Part shown: positions 9,590-30,860 of the stretch, in pieces
Numbering within the stretch: the stretch's first letter is position 1
Layout: every line of letters begins with the position of its first letter
NCBI RefSeq assembly: GCF_003369915.1
Contig: NW_022881603.1
Span: 42,702,624-42,766,623, forward strand
Origin: Drosophila miranda
Taxonomy: Eukaryota > Arthropoda > Insecta > Diptera > Drosophilidae
Length of the DNA stretch: 64,000 nt
Direction of reading: 5' to 3'
The notes under the pieces: generated by a model
What the model saw: only the letters and a program-made list of their open reading frames with translations
Databases searched by the model: none
Told to the model about the DNA's origin: nothing
Made by a program: the position numbers and the translations under genes

Positions 9590-11360
9590 CTCTTTTACCC
9601 GGTTGACGCAAACATGTTGCTAATTCCATGTTCACATAGCCTGGGGGAAATGGATGTTATAGAACTGAGAAAATATTTGTCATCCCAGGCTCTAATTAAT
9701 GCAGAAACTAGTCAGTCTCTGTTTTTAAACGATATTTTGAAATTATTCTTCTTCTTACAGATACCAAGAACTGTTACTGGGATCAGGATTTATAAACAAG
9801 AATCTAATCAAATGCATGCAAAACAAAAAAAATGCAATCTAAGACCAGGTCTTTATTAATTACAAATGTTTATACCAGGACCTGTTCTATCAACCAGGAC
9901 AACAAATAAGTCCAAATATTAGCAACATTGACGTCACAGCACTGCGACTGAAACCGTGTTTTTGTCAAAACAAAAAATATGCAAGTACTTAAAAGTAGTT
10001 AATCCTGATTAAAATTGATTCATCAATCATATAAAATGATCTGGGCAAAACTGAGAGATCTATATAGCTGGGAATATTCGACGGAAGATAATAAACGAGT
10101 ATTTATTGGTGAATAACCGGTTGACAACATTGATAACCGGCAACATTAATTCTCATACCCTAGGGAAAAGGATGTCATAGAGTTGAGAAAATGTTTTTCA
10201 TCCCAGGCTCCGTAGGTATCAGGATCGAGATAAATATATACAAGATACTAACAATATACATGAATATGTCTAAAGAATATAAATTTGAGAAAAGGTCTTT
10301 ATAAATTACGATTCATCTTCATATGAAATTAACGAAATTGGGTGTACAAAGGCTATACACGCATCATTTCTTCAAATACCAGCAACACTGAGACTGTTTT
10401 TTTTTTTGTTGAACTATTTTGTTTATGCCTTTATTTTAGACAAAATACAATAAAAGTAAGTACTAAAAACTAACCAATTGTGTAGAAAATTTATTCATCA
10501 ATGGGCTAAAATTATGTGGGCATGGCTGAATTTGCTATATAGCTAGTAATATTCTACGGTTGACAACATTGATTACCGGCAACATTAATTCTCATACCCT
10601 GGGGAAATGGATGTTATAGAATTGAGAAAATGTTTGTCATCTAATGTACCAATATAGGCCAAAACTATTCAGTCTCTGTTTTAAAGGTATTTCAACGATA
10701 TTTTGAAGGTAGTGGTCCACTTACAGAAACCAAGAATGGGTATCGGGATCGAGATTTATTTACAAGACCCTAATCATATGCATTAATATGTCTAAAACAT
10801 AACAATCTGTGATAATTTATATATTAATAGCGTTTTAAAACAGCTTGGAAAAACTGTTTCTTCATATATTTTAACGAAATAGGGTATAACTGAACACAAA
10901 CTCCGGTTGGCGTGACATTTCATACGCACTTACGTTACATTCCATACTCACTTACGTTGCCACTGTTTTTTTGTTGACCTTTTTTGTTTAAACCTTGTTT
11001 TCTACACTATTCAATAAAAGAGAGTACTTAAAAGTAGTCAATCAGGTAGAAAATGTATTCATTAACGGCCTAAAATTATGTGGGCAGAACTAAGGGTTTT
11101 AGTTAGGCAGCATTATTCAACGGAATAAAGAAATTGAGCAATTGGAACGATTTTTCTCTTACGTTTCATTTGTTTGACCTTTTTCGCTAAAACCTTTTTT
11201 TACGCAAAATGCAATAAAAGCAAGTAATTAAAATAAGCCAGTTAAGTACAAAATTGATTAATTAATCGGATAAAATTATGTGGACATGCCTAAATGTTTT
11301 ATATAGCTATTAATGTTCCACAGAAGATCAAAAATGAGGAATATGTATAATAGTACTTGA
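9590..11360. repeat. diverged AT-rich tandem repeat block
   Basis: At least four diverged copies of one unit follow each other. Recognisable words recur near 10030, 10510, 11070 and 11275: a segment like AAAATTATGTGGGCATGGCT then TATATAGCTAGTAATATTC. Other shared words are GGTTGACAACATTGA and GAGAAAATGTTTGTCATC. The same family occurs in inverted orientation at 39060-39540 and 40840-40970, and around the LINE at 25800-31140. It has no coding capacity and its class is unknown; it may be a non-autonomous transposon family. Confidence 0.6.
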
Positions 11361-11790
11361 GCTCGTAATTATATTTACGGTATATTTTTAAAGTAAGACG
11401 GTATGTTTCGGTATTTTTCGAAGGGTCGGACCGTATAATTTTTAACGATAAATCCACGGTCGCACTAGAAATGGCTGCCGCATTGAAAAAATTTTGCAAA
11501 ACCGGGAAAATTGTTAATTGTTAATTAATTGTTGGTGAAGCAGTAAATTGAAGGTGTAATCTGGGTAAGTGACGGTTTGGGAAGAGTGTCTCTTTTCATT
11601 TAAGACTAAAATTTGTGCTCACACCTTTGTGGCATTTCTGCGTGGTGAAAATCGCAAAAGCCGCTGGTGGCGGCGGCATCGACGTTTCGCTCTGAGAAAA
11701 CGTGTACATAAGTACATGTGCATTTGTGTCATACTAAATGTTCTATCCTTTACCGAACGAACAGGTCTGGGCATTGCTTGCAACTAAAAG
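11361..11790 (+). other. Prp8 upstream region and 5' untranslated DNA
   Basis: Between the repeat block and the Prp8 start. A donor-like GGTAAGTG near 11563 and an acceptor-like CCGAACAG near 11763 could bound a 5' untranslated intron, but this is not proven. Confidence 0.35.
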
Positions 11791-20380
<8,590 letters not shown>

Positions 20381-20472
20381 GAGAATCGTTCAGGTGTTCG
20401 TGTTTTCGTTTTGTGCATACCAACAATTTATGATTTGTGTTTTCAAAATGTTGCCGACTAGGTACATTTCGT

Positions 20473-20478
20473 AATAAA
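20473..20478 (+). terminator. Prp8: poly(A) signal of Prp8
   Basis: AATAAA 93 bp after the Prp8 stop, with a second AATAAA at 20689-20694, only 57 bp from the stop of the convergent dynein light chain gene. Confidence 0.55.
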
Positions 20479-20750
20479 ATTAAATTCTTTTCTCACGAAG
20501 CAACATCGAAACGGAAGGAAGGGCTGGGGGTTGCCAAAGTTACCATGGAAATCAGACGTATTGGTCGGTTGGTTCCTTCTTCATCTGTCATCCGCCTTTG
20601 CTGCTACTTGTGCGTATTTGAGTCCATTAACTGTACGGTACGCCGTTTGTATATTGTATACGCTTATGTACAACTCAAGTTAATACAAAAATAAACTTCT
20701 CTTTGGGAGGTTTCTAGGTACGTTTGATTGATTGGTGACCCGCTCGCTCT

Positions 20751-21198
20751 CTAAGAGCACTTCCACAGCACAATGGCCAGATTGCCGGCGAAGAATAGGT
20801 ACAGAATGTTCTCTGTTTCATAGGATACCTCAAAGCCGAATCCCTCGCCAACAACCACATGCCAATAGATGCCAAACTTCTTGTCCATGGTCTCCTTAAT
20901 GATCTTGGCTGCTTGCTGAAACGAAACAAGCTAACTGTGAAGCTTACCCAATAGGCTTGCCCCCACCACATACCTCGTAGTTTGACGAATACTTCTCGCA
21001 CGCGGTGATGCTCAGTTCAATGGCCTCCGTTCGCATTTCCTCATTCATGTCCGAGTGCTGCGAGGAAAATCGAATACTGAGGTTAATCTTGCGAACATGC
21101 TGTAAGGTTCATTAAGTTGCTCTGCAAACCTTTACTAGAGGATAGACGTGGAGGATTTTCTTTTCACCCTCCTTGCCGCCTTCACCCTCATCGGCCAT
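20751..21198 (-). CDS. axonemal dynein light chain 4 (DNAL4) homologue
   Basis: Three exons, 21130-21198, 20974-21057 and 20751-20915, join in phase 0 to give 105 residues, the same length as human DNAL4. The LC8-type fold is clear: H-S-D-M-N-E-E-M-R, A-C-E-K-Y, K-E-T-M-D-K-K-F-G, W-H-V-V-V-G-E-G-F-G-F-E and the C-terminal W-K-C-S. These proteins dimerise and sit at the base of outer-arm dynein in cilia and sperm flagella, so expression is probably male germline and chordotonal neurons. From memory the D. melanogaster orthologue is CG8407. The frame is intact. It is convergent with Prp8. Confidence 0.9.
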
Positions 21199-22040
21199 GG
21201 CTTCGATTGACTGAAAATGTCGACTGAACGAACCACGCAAGACTCCTCACACAATCACAGGGCGAACTAATGTAATACAAATTGAGTTAAATTCCAATTT
21301 ACATGTGACACTCGACCCAAGGTGAAAGGATGTATGTATATATATATATGTATGTATATGTGTCTACTTCTGTTGGGTGAATGTTTATGAATTCTTGTTT
21401 TCGTTACTTGTCACGCCAGCACCAGGCCACTAGGACGGGGCTACTTTTGCTACTATGGCAATTCGTTCTTAGATATTGTTCGGTTCGCTGGCCCCCTTGT
21501 CAGGAGCGAGGTTCACTTACAACTGACGATGACTCTCCGGCGCCAGCTCCATTAACAAAGCTCTGGGAAGGCAACCGCAGAGTTCCGTAGAGTTTCAGGG
21601 TGCCAGAGAGTGGAGTGTAGTGTATGCCGGGTGGATGCATTAATAGCGCAGGCAATTTCGGTATGCGCTGCGTTTGCGCCAAGTCTGCATGTTAAACTCT
21701 CCCCTGCTTTCCCCCCACCTTGCTGCATCCCTCTATTGTTGTTTCCGTGCGGGTGCCCCAGCTAGACAGACGACGCGGCGTCGGCGTCTTCATCATCTTG
21801 GCGGCAACCCCAATTTTCGCAACGTTTCGCAGTGATAGTGGTCAACTAGGAGAAAGGGCGGGTGAAGTTCCTCAACAGAAACTGAAATTGAAACTGTGCT
21901 TGGAAAAACCCACCCTGGACCCCGAAGAGATATGTAAAAGGGAACAGATTTGGTTCTAGATTTATTCAAAGTCCCAATATGGGAGTTCACCGGGATTTAT
22001 AAAAAAATATTATTCGGGGCCCCAATCTTGGGAGCGGAGC
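21199..22040. other. intergenic, no gene seen
   Basis: Holds the 5' flank of the dynein light chain gene and the 3' flank of Hen1. A short TA-rich microsatellite lies near 21330-21360. Nothing else recognised. Confidence 0.4.
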
Positions 22041-22886
22041 TTAATTGACATCCCAAAACTCCTCGTCCTCGCCGGATAATTGGACCTCATTCAAGCTCTG
22101 CCCATCGGCATCACTATGGGTTGAAGTTACGGAATCGTCGTCCGAGTCCTCTATCAGAACGAATTCATTCTTGACCTGAACTGATTTCTTTTTTAGGATA
22201 TCGTCAAGTATTTCTCTTGTAGCGCCAGTGCGATGGATGCGCGACAGTAGTGTCTCAATTGGCAGTTTATGTATATCCGAACAGTCGTCATCCTCGCTTT
22301 GGTATTTGCAGTATTGCTTTAAATTATTCAGCTCATATTGAACATCGTCCCAGATACGTTGCTCCTGACTCCTGGTATCCACATGAAAGGGATAGGTGAC
22401 GCCATGTATGAGCTGGTAGGGACATTGCGAATCAGCGGATGCTCTAGCTCCAATTCGAGGATATCCTTGCGTACGAATATCGCTATCTGCGACTCATGAC
22501 CGACGGACTCATAGCCCTTGGGAGGATCTTCCACTCCCATTAGGGCGAACATGTAATTGGGATATTTCTGATCAATAGACATGCTCCAGGACTTAAATTC
22601 TTCCCGCGTCCATTCAAACTTGTGATCTTCGTGACGAAATCCATTCGGCAGAAGGGGATTGAAGCGCGTAAAGATGACATTATAGTCCGAATTAGGCGTG
22701 CTGAATATGGCAATTTTCGGTTGCATGAATCCGAAAATATTCAATGGAATTTTGGTCAACACATCTTCATAAACGTGCTCAATGCTGTAAGTAAATAAAT
22801 GCGTATATAAAATTATTATCTTCTGGAGCCGAATATTAAAAACGAGTAATATGATGATTGACTTTTATCACTTTATGTTTATTAAT

Positions 22887-23977
22887 ACAGGACTTTAAAA
22901 CTTCTGCCTAAAAAAGCGCTGCTATTTATAGTGCTGCTCCTCAACAGCATTCTTAGGATAGGACACTTTCCTACCTGCTGGAAGATGGCGCTAATCTCCA
23001 TGGTACCTAAGCCAGAAAAACAACACACAGAAGTCGATGGCTACAGACCAATTAGCCTGCTCTCAGCGCTAGGGAAGATGGCGGAAAGAATGATACTGTC
23101 ATCCTACGCGGATGACACTGCAGTGCTGACCAGAAGTCCAAGCATAAATCTAGCTACGGAAGCTCTGCAACAATATGTGAGCAGCTTTGAGGTCTGGGCT
23201 CAGAAATGGAACATAGGCATCAACAGCAGCAAATGTGCTAATGTTACTTTTGCTACGAGAACACTTTCTTGCGGAGGCATTAATATGCTGGGCTCCACAC
23301 TTACGCACAAGAGCTCGTACAAATACCTGGGTGTTGTACTCGACAGGTCACTAAATTTCAAAACCCATACTACCATGGTTCGACAGTCTGTGATGGCGAA
23401 AGCGGGAAAGATGGCGTGGCTACTTGCACCAAGAAATAAGCTATCGCTGTACAGCAAAGTCACGATATACAAGTCCATCCTCCGCCCCATATGGAAATAC
23501 GCACTTCAAGTTTACGGCATCGCGTCAAAAACCAACTTAAATAAAATTAGAGTTGCTCAGTCAAAAATTCTACGACGAATATGCAATGCTCCATGGTACA
23601 TACGAAACAGCGACATCGAGAGGGACCTAAAGGTTCCCAAAGTGGGCGATGTTATACAATTACATGCAGCAAGGTACTTGCAACGACTTGGTGGTCACCC
23701 TAATGCGCTAGCCAGACGTCTAATTAACCCGCCAAGGAAAAGAAGACTCAAAAGGAGTCATCCACTGGATCTCCCTACTAGATCCCTCCTATAACATCTC
23801 ATTAACTTTTTGTAAATATTCTAAATAATGTATGTACCTACTCCATATATGTAACATTAAGTTTAAGTATGTATCTCCTGTGATCAATTGTTTTTCCCCT
23901 TAAATGTAAAACTAGATTAAGTTGCCACGAAAGGTAGCAGTAAACTTGTTTACAATAAAATACAAATTTTCCACATG

Positions 23978-24007
<30 letters not shown>
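22887..24007 (+). mobile_element. 5'-truncated Jockey-clade LINE with internal deletion
   Basis: A reverse transcriptase C-terminal half is open from about 22889 to 23797: D-G-Y-R-P-I-S-L-L-S then directly Y-A-D-D, so the palm region between them is deleted. The tail is typical of Jockey-clade elements, followed by a poly(A) run (about 23978-24005). TTTATTAAT flanks it at 22878-22886 and 24008-24016, a 9-bp target duplication. It sits in Hen1 intron 2, opposite to the gene. Truncated and deleted, so inactive. Confidence 0.85.
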
Positions 24008-24009
<2 letters not shown>

Positions 24010-24188
24010 TATTAATTTGAGGTCGCTGATTCTAAAAATACACTCACTCTAAATTCGCTTTTTCATAGCCTTAATTTGCTGTTACTTATTGAAATTTGAT
24101 ATGGCATAGTCTAGAAGTGTTTGAATAGTCCGAAAGAATATTTAAAGAATATCGTTTAAATGTAACAGAGTTCGTAAAAGAAGCTTAA

Positions 24189-25087
24189 ATGAATTACTTT
24201 GGTCAGCCGCTGGAAATTAAATATAAGCCTTGGGTTCCGCAAAAAGTATGCAAAACGTGCGTTGAGTTTCTGCGTTTGTGGACAAATGGAAAACGGAATA
24301 AATTTAGGTACAAAGCCGCTATTTATGTATATCTAGGACTTGATATGCAACGACTGCATCTGTCAAGTGGCGATGCAATTACTGCACCATCAAGTGGCCC
24401 GTGTGACACCAGCTGTTATATGGGACGTACAATACCTTTGACCACCTTTTTATAAACCCAAGCAGGCCCATGGCAATATTTACCATGGTAGATATGTATG
24501 TGTTCAGAAAACTTTAGTTTTACGTCTGTTATAACAGCAAGATCATCCACCAGGGTAATTCTCTTAAGAGAAATAACCTGTGAACCACAACGACGACTGT
24601 TATTTTAGTTTGGTGAACAAAAACTGAGCCCTAAGGAGAAGCACATGCATTTTAAGGTGAAAAATGACAGTAGTGACGACCAACCAAGATGATTTAAACG
24701 ACTCTATCAGAGATCTAGGACTGTCAAAGACCGCTTCACAAATTTTAGCCTCTAGGCTAAAAGAAAGAAACTTAGCAACAAAAGAAACTAAGATTTCCTA
24801 TTACCGCACAAGACAACAAAATCTCCTCTAGTTCTGACTATCCTCAACACGTCGAACAACTAATGGATAACTTTCAAAGGGTTGGATGTAGCATAAGAAT
24901 TAAGTTATACTTTCTACATAACCACCTGGACTATTTTGACTTCAATCTTGAAGATCAGGATCTTCGTACGATGGAGGGACGCTATCAAGGCTACTGGAAC
25001 TCACACATGATGGCTGATTATTGTTGGAGCATTCAGAACAGCCCTCCTTCAGCCTTCAGCTGCAAAAAGAAACTTTTGTTCAACTAA
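24189..25087 (+). pseudogene. decayed copy of an uncharacterised arthropod multicopy gene family
   Basis: Three blocks in order match a family I recall from many arthropod genomes. The first has Y-F-G-Q-P-L-E then K-P-W-V-P-Q-K-V-C-K-T-C-V-E and W-T-N-G (24189-24330). The second has D-L-G-L-S-K-T-A-S-Q-I-L-A-S-R-L-K-E-R (near 24715-24770). The third has N-F-Q-R-V-G-C, L-H-N-H-L-D-Y-F, M-E-G-R-Y-Q-G-Y-W and H-M-M-A-D-Y-C-W (24863-25087). Stops and frame changes separate them, and the long middle part of the family protein is absent. The family has no assigned function to my knowledge and its copy number suggests mobility. It lies inside Hen1 intron 2. Confidence 0.6.
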
Positions 25088-25799
25088 AGATCTAAATAAA
25101 ATAATCCTCTGAAATCATGTAACATAACCCAATCATCAGATATGCTGTTGTGCAGTGTTATTTATGAAGAATAGAAAATATTATGTCTCAATATCACTGC
25201 TGTAGTACTAAGTACATCTAATAAGATTATGATGTAAAATGTAAAATGTTGCTACAACAATTCCAGTAGAAAATTTGTACAAATTTGTACTTGTCATGGA
25301 GCTGTCGAACCATCGATAGTGGCGCCACTCGATAGTTTTGAATGGAATGATTTAAAAAATCAGGTAAATAACGCAGCCAAATGGCTTATATCAAACCATT
25401 TTATCGTTCGTATGAAATGTGTCGGATTACGCTGGAGCCCTGTCGTATTTTATTCAACACAACATTTTGCAACGAAATGCACAAACAGTGTTTGTGCGCG
25501 CGGCATTAAATTCATTAAAACTATACGGACTAGCTAAAATATTGTAGTAAATAGTAGTGTAAATATGCAGTGTATTTTTTACAGTTCCAAAGCGATAACA
25601 GCATCTGTGTCCCGCAATTCATCCGAGGAATTGGCGACGTTTCCTTGCAGAACCTGCACTTGCAGGAGACTCTGGCGTTTCTTAATATGGTCGGAGAGCA
25701 ATGGGTCTATTCGATTCATGTTCTTCCTCAGCATTGCTTCGTCAATGTCCACCTACGAAAACAGATAGAAGCGATTTCATGTTAAAAGAATTCGCAAAT

Positions 25800-26128
25800 A
25801 TAAATTGCGGGAATATAAATTTTCTTCTAACTTTTTTGAGTTAAGATTTAAATCAGCAACACTCCACATAATGAAAAGGATATTATATAATTGGGGAAAT
25901 GTTTGTTATCCTAGGCTCCAATGAATGAAGATATTACAAGCTATCACAACAAAATTTTGCAGTTTATTGTCTTTTTCCAGAGACCAAGAATAGGTATCTG
26001 GATCGAGATATATTTACAAGAAAATATTAATACAAGGTCTAAAACATCTCCATCTCAGAAAATACCGTTACTAATAACGTTTTAAAGCAGCTTGGAAAAC
26101 AGAATTTGAGTATTAATTAAAATAAATA
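25800..26128. repeat. AT-rich dispersed repeat, left part split by the LINE
   Basis: Shares words with the block at 9590-11360 (GAAATGTTTGTTATCC, a segment around GGATCGAGATATATTTACAAG, and TTTTAAAGCAGCTTGGAAAA). The same repeat resumes after the LINE at 30937 with ATAGGGTATA, matching the order seen at 10831-10890. Confidence 0.6.
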
Positions 26129-26167
26129 ACAACAACAACAAAAACAACTCACTCCGCAGCCTGCAAG

Positions 26168-27330
26168 TTGAGCCGCACAGATGCCGTAGTCGACACAGAT
26201 ACGGATCTGGAGAGCGTGCTCTCTATGAGCAGGACGGAGGAAGAGAGCCTTCTCCGCTCACCGGAACCAGGCACCAGCTCCCTGCGTAGGGAAGGGCCGA
26301 AGCGTTCCAAGAAGGGGATGAAGGCCAAAGCACAATACAAAGCGGCCCTCAATATCAAAAGCCGGCTGCAAGGTAAAGTAAACATCTCCCAGGAGGAGAA
26401 GGTCAAGCTAGCCTGGGCCGAGCAGCGAGTAGAGGAGGGCCGACTACATTACGCCCAGATGCCACAGATGAGGGCGTCGAATGGCGAATATGCCAATAAG
26501 GTGGAGGAGATGATGGCCACCAAGAGGCAACGCTCGACTGAGAGTGCCATTAAAGACACTCCGGCGAGCAAGCGGCAACGCGGGCCCAAGAGAGCAGCCC
26601 CTCCACCGAAAGTGGCCAAGAAGCCATCGAAATCGAACGCGAAGGTCAGCGATGTGACCAAACGACATTTGATCGTGGCACTCATCGACCGGAGCGAGGA
26701 AAACGGCAAGATGTCAGCGGCACAGTGGAAGCTTGTGCACGCGCGTCTCGTCGACGCACTGTTTGCACACATGGAAGAGGACCCCGCGGCCCCTATGCCC
26801 ACGTTCGATGGTGCTGGGTGGCTAAATGGGGTTAAGATCCTAAAGTGCAACGACGATCCAACCCTAAGGTGGCTGACGCGTACGGTCTGCCAACTGGAGG
26901 CGATGTGGGAGGGGGCCAAGCTGGAGGTTGTGGACCGGGAGCTTATCCCGTCCAAGCCTAATGCGAAGGTACTCTTCCCCATCACAATCCAGGGAGACCG
27001 AGCGCTGAAGCTCCTTCAGCGGCAAAACGCGGACGTGCCAACGACCGATTGGAGGATCCTACACATTGGTAGCCCACTACCCAACGAGGGGGCCAATGTG
27101 TGATCCTCCAAATAAACAAGGAGGCAGAGGATCTGCTGTATCCCAAGTTCGGGAAGATGGCGTGGGGCATGGGTAGCGTCTACCTGCGCCTCAAAAAGCG
27201 CCACCCTGAGGACAAGGACGCGCATACCCTGCAGGTAGGCGAGGTGGAAAAGGACTTAGGTCTCGAGTCCATCGTGGAGGCCGCCCAGGGTCTTGCGCTT
27301 GAGGACAAAGACGAGGAGACGGTGACCTGA
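26168..27330 (+). pseudogene. LINE ORF1 (gag-like), one frameshift
   Basis: Encodes a Lys/Arg-rich nucleic-acid-binding protein of about 387 residues with a Ser/Glu-rich N-terminus. The frame breaks near 27098 (GTG TGA) and continues one base off through 27100-27330; one added base restores it. No CCHC knuckles are visible here. The true start may lie slightly upstream. Confidence 0.7.
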
Positions 27331-27351
27331 CGTTAGTAGTCAACCCGTCGG

Positions 27352-30300
27352 ATGCAAGTGAGCCAGCCACCCATGCTGAGTGTGCTGCAGCTAAACTTGC
27401 ATAAAAGCAAGGTAGCGTCGGCGGAGCTCCTCATCGCCATGGAGCAAGGGCTCGCCGACATAGCTCTAGTCCAGGAGCCCTGGATTGCGACAGGCAATTC
27501 AGTGGCCGGACTAAAGTCCTCAAATCACAAACTGTTCTACGCATCATCGGTAAGCAGGAACAGAACCGTCGTACTCGTACGAAAGGGAATCCATGCTTAC
27601 CTTATGTCTCATTACAGCACGGATGACCTGACGGTTGTGATGCTGGAAAGCGAGGAAAAGCGCCTTCTGGTGGCTTCCTGCTACATGGCTCACGACAGAC
27701 CCGCACCACCCGACGAACTCAGGAGCCTGGTGACAGAAGCCGGCACCAAAAACTATCAACTCGTCATCGGGACGGATGCCAATGCCCACCACAATGTGTG
27801 GGGAAGCACCGACATCAATGATAGAGGTGAGTCACTCTTAGACTTTATACTTTATACTAATCTATATATAGCAAACGTCGGGGAGGAGCACACCTTCGTG
27901 GGTCCGACTTCATCCAACGTGCTAGACCTAACACTAGCAACGGGAAACAGTACTACGGTATCTAGCTGGAGGGTCCTTGAAAGACCCTCCTTCTCAGATC
28001 ACAAGTACATTCAGTTTAAGTGCGACTTCAAACATTCTTCGAAGGTAATAGTCTATAGAAACCCCCGGAATACAAACTGGGAAAAGTTTAAAAAGACAGT
28101 TACTTCGAAGCTCGCGAGTCCGGGCACAGTGAAATCCGCGGAGGACATAGAGAAGTCTCTAGAGACCCTATCCAACGCGTTGCTGGACGCCTACCACACA
28201 TCGTGCAAACCCTCGAGGACGAAGAAGAGGTCCAAGCCACTCTGGTGGAGCCGGGATCTCTCTCTTCAAAGGGACAACCTCAAGGAATTCTTTAAGATCG
28301 CCAAACAAGCGAACGAAGGGATCGTCTATGAGGAATACAGACTCCTACTCAGGAGCTACAAGAAGGAAATACGTAAAGCACAACGGAACTCGTGGAGGAC
28401 CTTCTGCTCCAACATCGAGAAAGTACCAGAAACCGCACGGCTACGGAAGCTGCTCTCTAAGCAGCCTACCATACAAAGCCAATTAAAGCTAGATGACGGA
28501 CAGTGGACAGAGGGCAGTGACGAAGCCCTAACAGCACTAATGGAGGAACCTTTCCCTGGTTGCACCGAGGTCGCTGATGCCAAAGAGCACCAGGACCTAG
28601 CAACCGAGGAACAACACCCCACAACAGATTTGTTAACCACCAAGCGAATCCACTGGGCAATAGACTCCTTTGCGGGCACAAAAGCACCAGGACTTGACGG
28701 GATATTCCCAGCCATGATGCAGGTGACCAAAGAGGCGATTACCCCATGGCTCTCCGCAATATTCACAGCTTGTATAAGTACTGGCTATATCCCTATCCAA
28801 TGGAGAACCTCGAGAGTTGTCTTCCTCCCAAAGGCAGGAAAGTGCAGCCATGCGAGTCCCAAGGACTATAGACCGATAAGCCTTACCTCCTTTATATTAA
28901 AAACGCTAGAAAAGCTGCTGGGCTTACACATCAGAAATGAGGTAGGGGGACTGATGTCAACCAACCAGCATGCCTATACTAAAGGGAAATCGGTGGAGAC
29001 CGCACTACATTCGGTAGTAGCTACCATTGAGAAAGCCCTTCACAATAAAAAGTATGCACTGGGAGTATTCGTGGACATCTCCGGAGCATTCAACAACGTG
29101 GCTACGGAAGCAATAACAAATTGCCTGGTAGCAACTAATACACACCCAGCAATCAACCTGTGGATAAGGAACCTCCTAGGTTGCAGACGGGTGCAATCAG
29201 AGTGGGGCACCGCTTCCATGGTGAAAGAGGCACACAGAGGCACACCCCAGGGTGGAGTCCTGTCGCCCCTCCTGTGGAATCTGGTGGTCGACGACCTCAT
29301 CAAGAGATACGAAAGGAAGGCCCCAATAATAACAGCTTATGCGGACGACATAAGCATACTTATTACGGGTGTTTGCCCATCGACCCTCAGCTCACTAATG
29401 CAACGAACACTCAGGGAGATACGCGAGTGGGCGGAAGAAGTAGGACTCAGTATCAACGCGGACAAGACGGACCTCATCCTCTTTACCAAGAGGTACAAGG
29501 TACCGATATGGACCCCCCCGAAGATCAATCAAACTAGGCTAACCCCAAAAACACAAGTCAAATACCTGGGCACAGTACTGGATAGTAAACTGGCATGGAA
29601 ACCCAATGTATTGGAAAGGGTGAAGAAGGCCCACCAACTCTGCTGTATGGAGTCTTAGTTTGGTGGCAAGCTACTGGAAAGAAAACGTATCATAAGCTTA
29701 TGGAAAGGACTCAGCGACAGGCTTTGCTCTGTATTACAGGGGCGCTGAGGTCAACCCCAACAAAAGCACTCGAAACCCTACTTGGAATCGAACCCCTAGA
29801 CATCCACGCCCGTCTGACTGCAGGAAAGGCAGCACAACGCCTCATCGCTTCAGGAAATATGTCGCCACAAGAATACGGGCATAGTTCAATTGGAAGGGAA
29901 ATGAACAGATCAACTGATTACATGACCCCCCAAACATGCCTCGACGTAAAAACAACTACATCCTTGGGACCTGAAGACTGTAAAATCGGAAGAGACCAAA
30001 CGGAGCACCTCAATATATATACGGACGGCTCCAAGATGGACGGAGGAGTAGGAGCGGGCCTATACTGTACAGACCCTGAGATAAGGCTGTCATATAAGCT
30101 ACCGGACCATTGTAGCATATTCCAGGCAGAGGTTTTTGCCATCAGGAAAGCAGCAGAAGTCGCTCTTCTCACTGAAAGAGCACACGATGCGGTCAACCTA
30201 TTCGTCGACAGCCAAGCGGCGATAAGATCCATGCAGTCGTCCGCAGTCAGTTCCAGAAATGTCTTGGCGAGCAGGGAGGCACTAGATACCCTAAGCACGA

Positions 30301-30860
30301 CAAAGTCAGTGCGGATCTACTGGATTCCCAGCCCCCAGGGCATCGAAGGGAACGAGACGGCGGACGTACTAGCTAAGGAAGGCGTCGGGCTGGCGAATAC
30401 GAGAACCGAGAACGTGCCTGTCTCCCTCAGAACGCTGCAAAGCGATCTAGAAAAGCAGGCCGGATCACAAGCCGAATGTAGGTGGAGGAGTACCACCGCC
30501 TGCAGAACCTCGAAAATCATGTGCAAGGAACGCAATGACAAACTCAGCCACTACCTGCTGCACCTACCACGGAAGGACTGCAGATTATTAGTGGGAATAT
30601 TAACGGGACACTGCCTGGCTGCGGCGCAGGCGACAAAGCTAGGAATCACAAACAGAGACAGTTGTAGGAAATGTGACGAACCTGGGGCAACCGAAACCCT
30701 AGAACATCTCATCTGCAACTGTCCTGCTCTCTTAAGGGCAAGGAGGAGATACCTGGGCGCCCCAGTGCTGGCATCACTGGAAGATGCCTCCAAGAGGACG
30801 CCACAGCAACTACTGGCCTATGCGACGGTTCATTCCCCCCCCCACTATCCGGACAACTAA
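27352..30860 (+). pseudogene. LINE ORF2: endonuclease, reverse transcriptase, RNase H
   Basis: Domains in order: endonuclease (V-Q-E-P-W, D-A-N-A-H-H, S-D-H near 28000), reverse transcriptase (D-Y-R-P-I-S-L, T-P-Q-G-G-V-L-S-P, Y-A-D-D near 29340), RNase H (Y-T-D-G-S near 30020, A-E-V-F, D-S-Q-A-A, N-E-T-A-D) and a terminal Cys/His motif (C-R-K-C...H-L-I-C-N-C). A deletion with a frame change removes part of the thumb near 29630: one frame ends at 29658 and the next resumes at L-L-Y-G-V-L-V-W-W. Confidence 0.85.
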
